Notes: generated from the letters alone by a model not told the origin. Counted from the first letter of the stretch, positions 40,001-56,600 are shown. The stretch: 64,000 nt of DNA from Chondrosia reniformis (GCA_947172415.1 OX359193.1:124001-188000); one strand, 5' to 3'. A program made the numbers and translations.

Positions 40001-43000
40001 CTCCTCCTCATTCCCTCTCCTTGCAACTCACCTCTCTCCTCACTAACCCCTTTAGAACGGCTTTGTCAACAGTGACAGTTATGAGGCCCAAAGATGTGGT
40101 AAGCAATCTCCTGTGGGAACTGCATTTCTAGTGCACGTACCATTTCTCTACCTCCTATCAGTTGATTGGTCACAGTAGACGAAGAAGTCGCTACAATCAA
40201 TCAGAGAAAGTCAGAGGATATGCCTTGCATTTCTGGTGCATGAATCCTGCTATAGTAAGCCCCGCCCATCATGCACATCTATGGCTTCAGCCTTCAGCTC
40301 CTCCCCTTCATGTGTCAGATCTTCTCGGAACTGTCCAAGGCTCGCAGTATCATCCTCACCTCCGGCACACTTTCACCGATGCAGTCCTTCTCATCAGAAC
40401 TTGGCATGCACTTTGCACAGACTTTGGAGGCACATCACATCATCCCAGACTCGCAGGTCATTATGCCACGCCCACCTCACGTGCCTACTTTATACTTGTG
40501 TGTATTGCTAGGTTTGTGTATAATAAACATGTATATAATTAGGTGTTAGTGAAGAGTATATCTTTTGGACCAAATGAGAAGGAGCTACTCGCTAGCTATC
40601 AGACATCAGAGGTACCATTTAGTGCTATGCTACTGTGAATGTGACAACGTCACTTTACTGATCTCTTTGATGTAGTCCTTTGAGTTTCAGGACGAGCTAG
40701 GAGCTCTCGTACTTCAGATATGTGAGGTCAGATGTGGTATGGTCGCTAGTAGAACTGCCAGTATGTATTCCTCCATCGCTCCTTTTCAGGTGGTCCCACA
40801 CGGCGTGCTCTGTTTCATGTCATCCTACAAGATGATGGATAAACTGATGCAGCGCTGGCAGGTAACTGGCAGCAAGTGTCTTATCTTGCATAAATGCTTA
40901 CTAAACCACAAGTGTTTCCTTATTTGCTCTCCAAGTGTCTTATCTTGCATGCATGCTTACTAAACCACAACTGTTTGCTTATTGCTCTCCAAGTGTCTTA
41001 TCTTGCATGCATGCTTACTAAACCACAACTGTTTGCTTATTTGCTCTCCAAGTGTCTTATCTTGCATGCATGCTTACTAAACCACAACTGTTTGCTTATT
41101 TGCTCTCCAGGGCACAGGTCTCCTATCAAAGATTGAAGTTTTTAAAAAGGTTTTATCAGAACCTCGAGGATCTGACAAGACAAGTTTGTTTAAACTGCCA
41201 AGTACCTAGTTCCTTTGCAAGTAATGCTAACTCTTATTAATGCCCACCATGTAGGTTTTGATGGAGTTCTTGAGCAGTTCTATTATGCTATTCACCATTC
41301 CTCTCTAGAGGACACTGAGGGTATGTGGCACTCCAGTGGTCCGAGCCGCTGCTGTTGTGAGGGACTGTACTGCACTATATAACTGATGTTTTGTGTGTCC
41401 AGATCCGGACGGCCTTGAAGAGCTGACCAGCAGACGGGGAGCTCTCTTGTTTGCGGTATGTAGAGGAAAAGTGAGCGAAGGGCTGGACTTTGCAGACAAC
41501 AATGCAAGAGTTGTCATAACAGTAAGAAGTGTCATTGTAGTCCATCGGGTCCCTTTCACTGATTCTCTGACATCTCGCATCTACTCTATCTAGATTGGAA
41601 TCCCCTATCCCAATGCAAGAGACAAACAGGTAAAACCCTATAATTAGCATGATTTTATGTGCGTGATTGGTGACTCATTTGTTAAGGTTGAACTGAAAAA
41701 GGAATACAACAATTTTAATTGCAAGAGAGGGCTCTTAAATGGCAATGAGTGGTATGATATACAAGCCTACCGGGCTCTTAACCAAGCCCTTGGGAGATGT
41801 ATCAGACACAGGTACTCATAGGAGTTCTTGTGTAATAGATGGAATGTATTGCACAACTTTGACAATTGTGTAGGAAGGATTGGGGAGCTATCCTTCTGGT
41901 TGATAGCCGCTTCAGTCGAGGAGGGAAGTATGTAAATGGTAAGCTTAACTGTTATGTACATAATTATATAGGTCCACCAGTCCGTACTTGTATAGGTCCA
42001 CCAGTCCGTACTTATATAGGTCCACCAGTCCGTACTTGTATAGGTCCACCAGTCCGTACTTGTATAGGTCCACCAGTCCGTACTTGTATAGGTCCACCAG
42101 TCCGTACTTGTATAGGTCCACCAGTCCGTACTTGTATAGGTCCACCAGTCCGTACTTGTATAGGTCCACCAGTCCGTACTTATATAGGTCCACCAGTCCG
42201 TACTTGTATAGGTCCACCAGTCCGTACTTGTATAGGTCCACCAGTCCGTACTTGTATAGGTCCACCAGTCCGTACTTTATGATTGTAGGTTTATCAAAGT
42301 GGGTTAGAAAGTTGTTAACGCCACATTCAGTGTTTTCTGAAGTCTTGACTGATTTAAGTTCATTCGTTGCTGATATGTCAAAGCCAGACTTGAATGAACC
42401 ACACGGAGAGTAAGTCCCTCTCGTTATCCTGAGCTGTTTACTCTTCACAGTGATCTGCTATCCACAGCTTGTCTCTGGAGAGCACACTTGAACAAACAAG
42501 ATGTGCTGGCCTCCCAACTCCTAATCGTGACCATGTAGCTGGATCCACATCACTTCCTGTTTCACCACCTGCACAACTTCCTGTTTCCAATTGCCCTTTC
42601 CAGCCTCCTCCTTGTTCACCTCACATTGCTGATCTGTCAACTGCACTGAGCCAATTTCAGACTACACCCCACCAGGGTACCGTGGGGCTACCCCACCAGG
42701 GTACCGTGGGGCTACCCCACCAGGGTACCGTGGGGCTACCCCACCAGGATACAGTGGGACTACCCCACCAAGGTACAGGGGGACTACCCCACCAGGGTAC
42801 AGGGGGATTACCCCACCAGAGTCCAGAGCCGCTGAATCCTTTGCTTACACAACTGTTATTGAGCTCTCTGATAAATGTTACTCCTCAATCTTGCTCTAAC
42901 ATTTCACCTCTCCTTTTTAATGGTCTTAACTTGTCTCAAGGACCCACCAACTTGAAGAGTAGCAACTACTCCTCTTCTGTTGACCCAAACAACTCTGTGA

Positions 43001-44012
43001 AGACCAAGGAAGAGCATGAGCGAAGTAGATGTGTTTCAGGAGATGTAGCTAACAAGGAAATTGATGTCGTGAGATCAGAAATGTGCACTAGTCTTTCCAG
43101 AGAGGGAGAGGGAGGTAGCAGAGAGGGAGAGGGGGGTAGCAGAGATGGAGAGGGAGGTAGCAGAGAGGGAGAGGGAGGTAGCAGAGAGGGAGAGGGAGGT
43201 AGCAGAGAGGGAGAGGGAGGTAGCAGAGAGGGAGAGGGAGGTAGCAGAGAGGGAGAGGGAGGTAGCAGAGAGGGAGAGGGAGGTAGCAGAGAGGGAGAGG
43301 TTGGAAGTGAACCTTTAGACCATTCCCCAATGGATATTTCAACTCCTAAAGTATCTGCTGTCCCAGAGGATAGCAGTCAGGAGGTGCAGACAAGGAGAAG
43401 GAACTTTAGATATGCCTCTAAAGGCTCAAAGAGAAATAAAGAGACCAAGTTGGATGGAGAGGAGAGTTGGGTGTTGCAACAGAACCCCAACCAGACCGTA
43501 TGTAATGGAGAGGCCTGGAAGAAGATTAAATGCAAGTATTGTGCAACACCTGTAGTAGAAACATCCTCAATTGTATCAGCTGTTTTAGAAGAGTTGTTTA
43601 AGGATCAAAGTCTACTAGCAAACAGTCAGGTTTGTCAGATGCTAGGAGAAGTAAACTCTAAAGTATGTCTTCTAGAGCCTCATGAGTGGATAGGTGAGCA
43701 CAGCCCAGATAAGAGCCCAGTCCTCTTATTTACATGACAATCTAAGAGCCCCTTTCTATATTTAGGATCTATCAAAACTGATGACCTCTGGGACAGTATA
43801 CTTGGTCTCTGTGTGCACAGCATCAAATGTGCCGACTGCAGCACCTTCTTTGGGGTAAGGGTTCTTGCTGGTAACACTGAGGAGAAGGTCCAGCTGCTTG
43901 TGGGAAAGGTCAGTGATTGAAACCGTTATCTCCTGACAACAGTGACATTTAAATCAGACTATATCTTCTTATCTCCTCACGCTTGTAGGTTTTGGTGCCT
44001 GGTGACCTATAA
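37041..44012 (+). CDS. BRIP1: FANCJ/BRIP1-type iron-sulfur DNA helicase
   Basis: Exons give [20 protein letters not shown], Walker [21 protein letters not shown], motif Ia [20 protein letters not shown] and four Fe-S cysteines ([27 protein letters not shown]). Walker B is [11 protein letters not shown], with Gly where DEAH is usual. Later motifs are [57 protein letters not shown] and motif [21 protein letters not shown]. These match FANCJ better than RTEL1, DDX11 or XPD. FANCJ unwinds G-quadruplexes and forks in interstrand crosslink repair. The C-terminal part has two in-frame coding repeats and a Cys-rich end (IKCKYC...IKCADC). The last splice (GGAAAG/gtcagt to ttgtag/GTTTTG) ends at 44012; without it a stop comes at 43919. 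Confidence 0.9.
39044..39200 (+). repeat. CATC/CACC-rich tandem repeat in a BRIP1 intron
   Basis: Irregular catccacccaccctcc units between the Fe-S-domain exon and the Walker B exon, running into the acceptor at about 39200. Confidence 0.8.
40868..41110 (+). repeat. 59-bp minisatellite in a BRIP1 intron, four copies
   Basis: Units begin aagtgtcttatcttgcatgc and end tttgctctcc. The last unit ends at the acceptor ctctccag, so each repeat carries a copy of the polypyrimidine tract of the 3' splice site. Confidence 0.85.
41970..42280 (+). repeat. 24-bp minisatellite in a BRIP1 intron
   Basis: About 13 copies with core ggtccaccagtccgtactt in the intron between the GKYVN and GLSKWVR exons. Long frames on both strands are artefacts. 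Confidence 0.9.
42661..42827 (+). repeat. 24-bp coding minisatellite in BRIP1
   Basis: About six or seven in-frame units encode H-Q-G-T-(V/G)-G-L-P in the disordered C-terminal region. Confidence 0.85.
43100..43302 (+). repeat. 21-bp coding minisatellite in BRIP1
   Basis: About ten in-frame units encode S-R-E-G-E-G-G. The charge is mixed and the segment is predicted disordered. Confidence 0.9.
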
Positions 44013-44269
44013 ATGCATTATTTTTACATTCAACCATGTCATCAATTTTTAAAGCTAAAATTTGTTGACGTAATATTTCTTTTGAAATTCTCAATTTTTA
44101 CAAGACAAGACAAGACAAATGATTGTGTTCAAATATCTCATGGTGAAGTTGTTTGCAAATTCATGTATAAAAATAAATAAATTATATTTAATTCTTTGTC
44201 TTCATGCACATGCTACTAAGTACAAAGTTACTAAAATGTTATTACCACTTCATGATTGAGGTAAAGAGT
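44013..44269. other. 3' intergenic interval between convergent BRIP1 and PP1 genes
   Basis: AT-rich, with aataaataaat near 44172 (polyadenylation-like) and a short acaagacaag repeat at about 44102. Nothing coding was seen. Confidence 0.4.
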
Positions 44270-46941
<2,672 letters not shown>

Positions 46942-47343
46942 TCTACGGCGACCGATCCACAGTCGTAGCTACAGGGTTCAAGGCAATAGATCGTACAGAC
47001 GTACAAGCTGGCTCTCTCTGCTCTTAAGGAATTTACTTGTCTTCTAACAAAAGGAGAGGCGGTGGAGGCGATTGTATCTTTTAACTGCCCCGGATAATCT
47101 TCCGACTTTTCCAATCGACTCTAGTTTATCGCGCGGCTTAGTTCGCGGTCGTAGGAACATGTTAACGCCCTGTTCTCTTCATAAACGCCCCATGACGTCA
47201 TTTTCTATCTCCACCCCCTTTCTCCTCAAACTACGTAAAAGCGTTTCAGGAATTTGCCTATATCTTATATCACCCCAGCTCCCAGAAAGCCTCTTTTTGT
47301 GTCTATACTCACTCGCAGCTCTCTAGTTAAAATTTAAACTAAA
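46942..47343. promoter_or_regulatory. 402-bp bidirectional promoter between the two PP1 genes, with a CRE
   Basis: The largest head-to-head interval in the window. TGACGTCA at 47193-47200 is a full CRE/ATF palindrome. A tatcttatatcacc stretch lies about 80 bp before the copy 2 ATG. Nothing coding was seen. Confidence 0.45.
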
Positions 47344-49779
<2,436 letters not shown>

Positions 49780-49988
49780 CTTTATATTGTCATCATTGGA
49801 TTGTGTACTCTATTGCATGAATTAAGAGAACCTCTCATAACTATATATATACACTGTATGTATGTTGCTTTATGCATGCACACAAGCATCTTACATTAAT
49901 GTAACTTTCTCAGTAACTGTTTAATCTATGTATATTATAATTGTTCAACCTACTTCCATATTTGGAGTACGAGTAATCAATAGATTAA
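49780..49988. other. Intergenic interval between PP1 copy 2 and the RNA-ligase-like gene
   Basis: AT-rich 209 bp with a short TA run (49843-49852). It probably holds the PP1 3' UTR and the next gene's promoter. No specific element was recognised. Confidence 0.4.
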
Positions 49989-50957
49989 ATGGCCAACAAA
50001 ATTGAACTTTTCAAATTTCCTCGAACCAAGCATCTGTTTGATGCGGGTGGGTCTGGCGTCACGAGGGACGACCTCCTGATGGACAAGGGTGAGGAGGCGC
50101 TCTTCTACTCGTCTAGACAAGATAAGTCAAAACAGCAGATTGTCACCATTGAAGAGAAGGTAGACGGAGCGAATTTGGGAATATCTCTTGGAAAGGACCT
50201 TAAGATTCGTGTCCAAAATAGATCTCATTTTGTCGACTCTTCGAGTCACAAACAGTTTAGCACGCTTGACACGTGGTTAGAGGCACACTCGAGCGAGCTG
50301 TATGAAGTCCTCCAACCAGAAAGACACGTGCTTTTTGGCGAATGGTTGTACGCCAAGCACTCCATTCATTATACTCGTTTGCCAGATCTCTTTCTTGTGT
50401 TTGACGTGTATGACCGAGAGAATGAATGCTTTTACAGTTCCGCCGCAAGAAATGATTTGTTGAAGGGGACCTCCTTGAAATGCGTCCGAAGCATAGCAGA
50501 AACGACTCTGCACAGTCGCAATGATGTGAGGAAATCACACACATTATAGCAACAATGTCCTTAGCTAAAAGTTCCACTATTTTAGATATAAACGTAAACA
50601 AAACGGTTGACCTGATCTAATAAAAGGTTATCTACGAGTAATTCACATCTATTCTACAGTATATCCTTGTAATATAGGTCAGCTGCATATAAGGTAAGAA
50701 TGTAGGGTAGACTGTCAAGTATTGTACGAATTGTACGTGTACATCTACAGGTGGTCACACTGCTGGACACTCCGTCTGCCTTTTATGAGGGTCCTGTGGA
50801 GGGAGTGTATCTGAGGATTGAGAACAACTCATTGCAACCTGGAAAACTTGTGCATCGAGGAAAATTGGTGAGACCAAATTTTTTGCAGCAAATAGAAGAA
50901 CAATGGACAAGACAAAAGTTTACAAAAAACATTGTTACTCCGACATACAGTGAATGA
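49989..50957 (+). CDS. RNA-ligase-like nucleotidyltransferase, bacterial/fungal type
   Basis: Two exons, 49989-50525 and 50751-50957, give about 247 residues. All five nucleotidyltransferase motifs are visible: motif I EEKVDGANLG (lysine 57 as the expected adenylation site), RNRSHFVD-like after KIRVQ, motif III FGEWLYAKHSIHY, motif IIIa FLVFDVYDRE, motif IV EGVYLRIEN and motif V RGKLVRPNFLQ. The N-terminus FKFPRTKHLF...TRDDLLMD resembles small RNA-ligase-domain proteins common in bacteria and fungi. Such enzymes adenylate themselves with ATP and seal RNA nicks or ends. I know of no close vertebrate counterpart; human RLIG1 looks different. It is the only gene here with such a bacterial-looking family, so an origin by transfer is possible. 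Confidence 0.8.
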
Positions 50958-51007
50958 GACAAAATTTCTAATGTAGTTTTAAAATTGAAATTCAAAATGT
51001 GTATAAA

Positions 51008-52965
51008 TCAAGCAAAGTTCATCCAGTTTACTGGTTCCTCATAGAACAGCTTTAGGACTGTCGCATCCATGGCAACGCCTGACAGAGTGTGGGGGTTGGT
51101 CTCGAAGAGTGCTGCCCTGTTCTGCTGCTCTCCCCTCTTGACCCAGTGACCGTACATGCGAAAGGCACAAGTGTCCACCAATTTTCTGACATACTTTTGT
51201 CCATAAGGATCCGGGCTCAGCATTTTCATTGTGATACAAACAGACTCTTTTTGAGATCTCTTGAGAGAGCAGACAAAGTAGACACTTATCAGGAAGGCCT
51301 GAGGAGTGGTGGGGTCGAAAGAGGATTGAAAAATATCCATAGCTAGCTAATCTCGCTATATAATTAGCTTAATTTACTTACTTTAAGACGTCTCCGAGGA
51401 GTGATGCGTTCTTTGGGGACCTAACAGACACATATGGCAACAGATGTGATGTGATCCATGTAGGCTTATCTAATACAGGGATACCTTCACGTAGCACAAC
51501 CACTGGTGCTGGAGGGCCTCCTCAGCAGTGAGCCGCAGGCTGGGATCCACCACTAACAACCCTCTGATCTGAAGGAATGGAAAGGAGAGGTAACACAGAG
51601 TAAACGCTTGAGTGTATCTCTGCATATGTACCAGGTCTTTGGCACTATCTGTAACCTCGTCCCACTCGGGGCTGACAAACTGGTACTGTCCCTCCATGAT
51701 GGCTCTCAGCATAATTAACTGTTTACGATGCCAAAATGGGGGAAACCCTGCCAATCTAACAGAAAAGGTAAAGTCTGTGAATCTTTCTGCCAAAGCACAG
51801 CACAGTCACTTACAAAGTGTACATTATCACTCCACAGGCCCACCTAACAGAGGTAAAGAACATGTTACCAAGATGGTCATGTGACTATCATGTGAACCTC
51901 AAAGAACATGTTACAAAGATGGTCATGTGACTATCATGTGAACCTCAAAGAACATGTACACCAAGATGGTCATGTGACTATCATGTGAACCTCACATGTC
52001 AACTTCCTTTCCATATCCGGGTGCATCATCCTCTACAGATACTCTCAGCATCTCTGGTGCTAGGTATCCCGGAGTGCCAAGTAATTCTATCACAGACATT
52101 TGGTACAATCAACATGGGCTCTATCAAATCACCAAATATGGCTAACCTCTTAACGTCTCGTCTTCTCTTAATTTGTAAGCAAATCCAAAATCTGATATCT
52201 TTAGGTCAGAATTATCATCCATTAAAATATTCTCCGGCTACAATTAGAGACACCTCAGCCAGTGGTTAACTTATTAAACTAGTGCTCAGTGACCAACCTT
52301 CAAGTCCCTATGTACTACGTTGTGTGTATGCATGTGTTTAACAGCTACTAATAACTGATGCATGATTACACGAGCCCTTTTCTCAGAAAACTTGACCATT
52401 CTGGTCAAATAGTCAAATAGCTCTCCATTCTTTGCTCTAAATCACAACAGAGAGGAAATCAAATGGCCTCACAAGATAACCACATTGCAATGGAAGAGGA
52501 GGACTCACAGTTCAAACACTAGAAAGTGAAATGTTGGCGTTTCAAAGTGGTCCTGCAGATAGACTGAGAATGACCATTGGTGAGGTAGGGTCATAGACGT
52601 CATATGACGTCACTCACTTATGTGCCTGTGAGAGGGGAGAGAGGTTAGTACCTCAATCTCAGCCACTATGGAATGACTTATGTTCTCGTCCAATTGCATG
52701 TCAATAATTTTGACCGCAAACTCGCGTCCAGTTTCTCTATTTACACATTTTCGCACTACACTGGACAGTCCCCTGCAGTAACGAAGACATGACGTTATAT
52801 GTGTTACGGCTCTATAAATTAAATTAAGACCTGGGACTATTAACTGAAGCATTTAATAATTTCTAGAGTAGCAAAAATCATATTTTACCTTCCGAGGACT
52901 TGTCTTGGCTCGTATTTATTATAAAATTCGGCCGCTTCCACTTGAAAGTCGTCTATCTCTTCCAT
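51008..52965 (-). CDS. PHKG: Phosphorylase b kinase catalytic gamma subunit
   Basis: ATG at 52965: [20 protein letters not shown]. The kinase domain has [20 protein letters not shown] then [11 protein letters not shown] (the VAIK-type lysine), [25 protein letters not shown], a [14 protein letters not shown] activation loop, [40 protein letters not shown] and [12 protein letters not shown]. The tail [20 protein letters not shown] and [15 protein letters not shown] is the gamma-subunit calmodulin-binding region. The enzyme activates glycogen phosphorylase in response to calcium. The gene ends 50 bp from the convergent RNA-ligase-like gene and starts 49 bp from TIMM10. Confidence 0.92.
51842..51992 (+). 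repeat. 46-bp repeat in a PHKG intron, about three copies
   Basis: Units contain aagatggtcatgtgactatc and aaagaacatgt. Confidence 0.8.
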
Positions 52966-53014
52966 GTTACGTAAACAGGGTCCAGTATAAGGGGGTTTCC
53001 CTTTAAGCGTTAAA
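52966..53014. promoter_or_regulatory. 49-bp bidirectional promoter of PHKG/TIMM10
   Basis: TTACGTAA (52967-52974) is a palindromic bZIP (C/EBP or PAR type) site, overlapping a forkhead-like GTAAACA. No TATA box was seen. The interval must also contain both 5' UTRs unless initiation lies within exons. Confidence 0.4.
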
Positions 53015-53332
53015 ATGGACGCCAAGAAACAGCAGGAGGTATTTTCCAACATGGAAATAGAAATGATGACTGATCTTTACAACAGGTACAAGTATAAATC
53101 AGTACGATCACAGAGTATATGCGTATATGGTACATTCATTCATAGGATGGCTACGGCCTGCCAGAAGAAGTGTATATCTCCCAAGTACAGAGAGGGTGAT
53201 CTGAGCAAGGGAGAGGCAATCTGTTTGGACAGATGTGTTGCCAAGTTTTTAGATGTTCACGACAGAACGGGAAAGAAGCTAACGGAAATGTACATGACAG
53301 ATGCTGCAGCTATGCAATCAGTACAGAAATAG
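53015..53332 (+). CDS. TIMM10: Mitochondrial import chaperone Tim10
   Basis: MDAKKQQEVFSNMEIEMMTD then LYNR, a 66-bp intron (about 53085-53147, acceptor cattcatag), then MATACQKKCISPKYREGDLS and KGEAICLDRCVAKFLDVHDR. The twin CX3C pairs (C-QKK-C and C-LDR-C) are intact. The open frame reads through the intron, adding about 20 foreign residues if unspliced. The spliced form aligns with TIMM10 along its length. Tim9-Tim10 escorts hydrophobic proteins across the intermembrane space. Confidence 0.94.
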   Translation: MDAKKQQEVFSNMEIEMMTDLYNRYKYKSVRSQSICVYGTFIHRMATACQKKCISPKYREGDLSKGEAICLDRCVAKFLDVHDRTGKKLTEMYMTDAAAMQSVQK

Positions 53333-53661
53333 TATTGTAAACTCTTATAAGAGTAATAAATCATAAATGGTTTATCGCATCTTTATTTAAGTGAAAGCTT
53401 CCAAGTATTTATATATGTACATTTCTGCAGCAATCTTATAGTCTGTAACATTGATATTTGTATACTCTATACCATTGCACTTTATATGATGTGTATTCAC
53501 TAGCATATCTAAATGAGATCAGAAATTAATTGTTTAAAAGGTCGGATGAGAAGTCTTGAATCAGCCAATGTGCCTTTGTGCAGTACTAATCACGGAAGTA
53601 CATTTATATCGTATATCGACGATAATGAATAAATTTTGTTACCATGGGAACGTAATTCAAC
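53333..53661. other. Intergenic interval between TIMM10 and EFCAB5
   Basis: AATAAA at 53355-53360 is a likely TIMM10 polyadenylation signal. The rest is AT-rich without coding potential, apart from the X-box at its right end. Confidence 0.6.
53638..53651. promoter_or_regulatory. RFX X-box 10 bp upstream of the EFCAB5 start
   Basis: GTTACCATGGGAAC fits the X-box consensus RYYNYYATRRNRAC at all positions. EFCAB5 homologues are associated with cilia and sperm flagella, and RFX factors drive ciliary genes through such sites close to the start. Confidence 0.65.
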
Positions 53662-56600
53662 ATGGCGGACGTTGCTGATCTTCCTTCGATGAAGCAATTT
53701 GCAGCTAAAGAGGTCGGTAGCTCTGGATGGAGTCACTTTGAGGAGACACGTAAGAATTCAGAGAAGAAAATAGTTGTACATTTGCGCCGAAAGAAGACTG
53801 AATTAGATTTGCAGATTCAAAAGGCCAAGACACCTGCGGTACCTGGTAATCGGCCGTGGCCGAGTGCGAGAGAGATATCAGTGGATCTACTGGCCAAAGA
53901 ATGGATGGTCTTGACAAATCCATCGATTGAAGCGCGTCTCTATCTTCTCGATAACATTTTACCGTCAGTTATAATGAGTTTGGAGAAGCTGTGTATTGAA
54001 GTGTCAAAACGACAGCTTGAAGGCAGCGAGCACGTGACCTCTCGCTTCAATCCCATCAACTATCTGGCCCAGCATCTCATGAGAAACAATCCGAAGTACA
54101 GCAATTTTGCGGAGGCGTCTCCCTACATGAAGGGACTGCAGCAGATGGTTACCAAACTGAAGGCGGATGTGATGTCGCTGGAGGAGAACAAACTGGTAAA
54201 GATGAAGGTTGAAGCAAGGAGGAGACGAGAAGATAGATTGAAGCTGGAATCTATCAAAAAAGAAGCCGAAAGGGGAAAAAAGGAACGACTAAAGCAAGTA
54301 TTTAAGGAGTGGTTGATCCCAAATGAAACTGCACCAGAACTTGCACAGGTACACACCCACCTCTTACAGACACACCCACCTCTTACAGACACACCCACCT
54401 CTTACAGACACACCCACCTCTTACAGACACACCCACCTCTTACAGATACACCCACCTCTTACAGATACACCCACCTCTTACAGACACACCCACCTCTTAC
54501 AGACACACCCACCTCTTACAGACACACCCACCTCTTACAGATACACCCACCTCTTACAGATACACCCACCTCATATACAGACACACCCACTTCATGGCTG
54601 TCATATGTTCTGCAGGTCCAACTTGCTATGCGAGCCTTCAGTGGCTCAGTTGATATGGTCATTGACACTTCAGATCAGCTCATTACTGAAAGAGAGTTCA
54701 CAGAAGTGCGTCCATGTAATGTGGCAAGGAATTACTACCCTATATATGAACACCTCTTACATGTGTACAGATGCTTTGGAATTACTGGCTGAAGATGAGC
54801 TCAGAAAGTGAGCAAGATTTTTCAAGGCTAATTGATCACTTTACTGAATTTGGAGAAGAAAGGAGATCCACCACATATCAGAACAGCTTCAGGTAAGAGA
54901 GTACAGTCTCTCATACGTCTAGCCATGAACTGAACTAGCTACCTCTTAACGCAGGGTCATCTTGGAGAAGTTGTTTCATCAGTGCGATGTTGATAAAGTA
55001 AGTACTTGTTGCAACTCACCCGAGATCTGGTTTGCTCTGTAGTGGTATGTGAAGCTGATGTGTTGCCTTTCAGGGTGGTCTCTTAGATCGGTTTCGTGTG
55101 CTCCATCTACTGGGACTGTTTTATGATAAACTGACTGAAGATGAGATGTACAATGTACTGAATCCTAGAAAATGTAAGTATCTGGCATTTTACATATGTC
55201 AAAACACATGAAGCCGAACCTTTCCTATATATGTATGTACATACGTATATTGGTATATATGTACATACGTATGTACGTATATATTGTATGTACGTATGTG
55301 CACTGCAGGGCCTGTGGCAGAGATTGTGGAGGATGAAATGGATGAGGAGAGAGAAGAAGAAGAGAGACTGTCTAGTATTGCCAGTTTGCTTGAAGTTGCT
55401 GAAGACACAATACATCAAACTGATGGAATCAGCGAAGGAGATGGATTTCAGGAAACTTACAATAAAGAACCTTTTGCTGATGCTGAGAAAGAGGTGTCTG
55501 CACCTGAGATAGGTGAGGCAGACAAGGGAGAGGTACCCGAGACAGACAAGGGAGAGGTACCCGAGACAGACAAGGGAGAGGTACCCGAGACATACAAGGG
55601 AGAGGTACCCGAGACAGACAAGGGAGAGGTACCCGAGACAGACAAGGGAGAGGTACCCGAGACAGACAAGGGAGAGGTACCCGAGACAGACAAGGGAGAG
55701 GTACCCGAGACAGACAAGGGAGAGGTACCCGAGACAGACAAGGGAGAGGTACCCGAGACAGACAAGGGAGAGGTACCCGAGACAGACAAGGGAGAGGTAC
55801 CCGAGACAGACAAGGGAGAGGTACCCGAGACAGACAAGGGAGAGGTACCCGAGACAGACAAGGGAGAGGTACCCGAGACAGACAAGGGGGAAAAGAAGGA
55901 GCTACCTATTAGCAGTGGAGATGCTAAACCTTTCCAATCCACCAACAGGTTGGATAATATATTGGTCAAGCCCTCGGAGAGACGTATGAGTCCTGTACCA
56001 GAGGAAGCCTTGTCTGAGGTGGCTCTGGAGCTGCCTCCTGAAGAGCCTCCCCCAACCAGTGTGGGACTGCTGTCTAGTCAGCAGAGGGACTCGAGAGCCA
56101 TGTCGATATCCAAAGCAAGGAGATTGTCTGGTGAGCTGGTGTGATCGTACCAAGTTGTGCATAGTGGTATTACAAGTGACTTTCCTACATTTTACTTGGG
56201 AAAACCTTTGTTCGCTACATCATTAAGTGAATTTGTGATGAATCATTTCCTCAAGTGTAATTTATGTAGTTACGTACGTTGTGTGAGGTAGTATTCTTAC
56301 CTTTAGGAATGTCTTCAGCTGGTACTAGCATGACAGGACCTGGACAAGCTTGGGATTTTGAGTACATTACATCAACCCAGTTTTCTCAGTTAGTGGAACT
56401 GTTTCTTGGCAACACTCAAACATTGTAAGTGCTTTCCAAGGCATGTACTTGGCACATTAGCCATTCTAGTGTAGCACACACAATAAGTAGCCAATGTGTA
56501 TATGTGCGTAGGTCCCTGAAGGTAAGACTGGTAGATTTCTTGCGTGAAAACTACAAAGAGACTGCGGAGGAAAGTCAGCAAAGACTGCATCACTTACAAG

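Noticed and set aside
41866..42448. Repeated GPPVRTCI / YGLVDLYK frames
   Set aside because: All reading frames of a 24-bp intronic repeat; BRIP1 exons flank it with proper splice sites.
53085..53147. Unspliced TIMM10 frame with an insertion after LYNR
   Set aside because: The insertion has good GT-AG borders, and its removal restores the normal Tim10 alignment.
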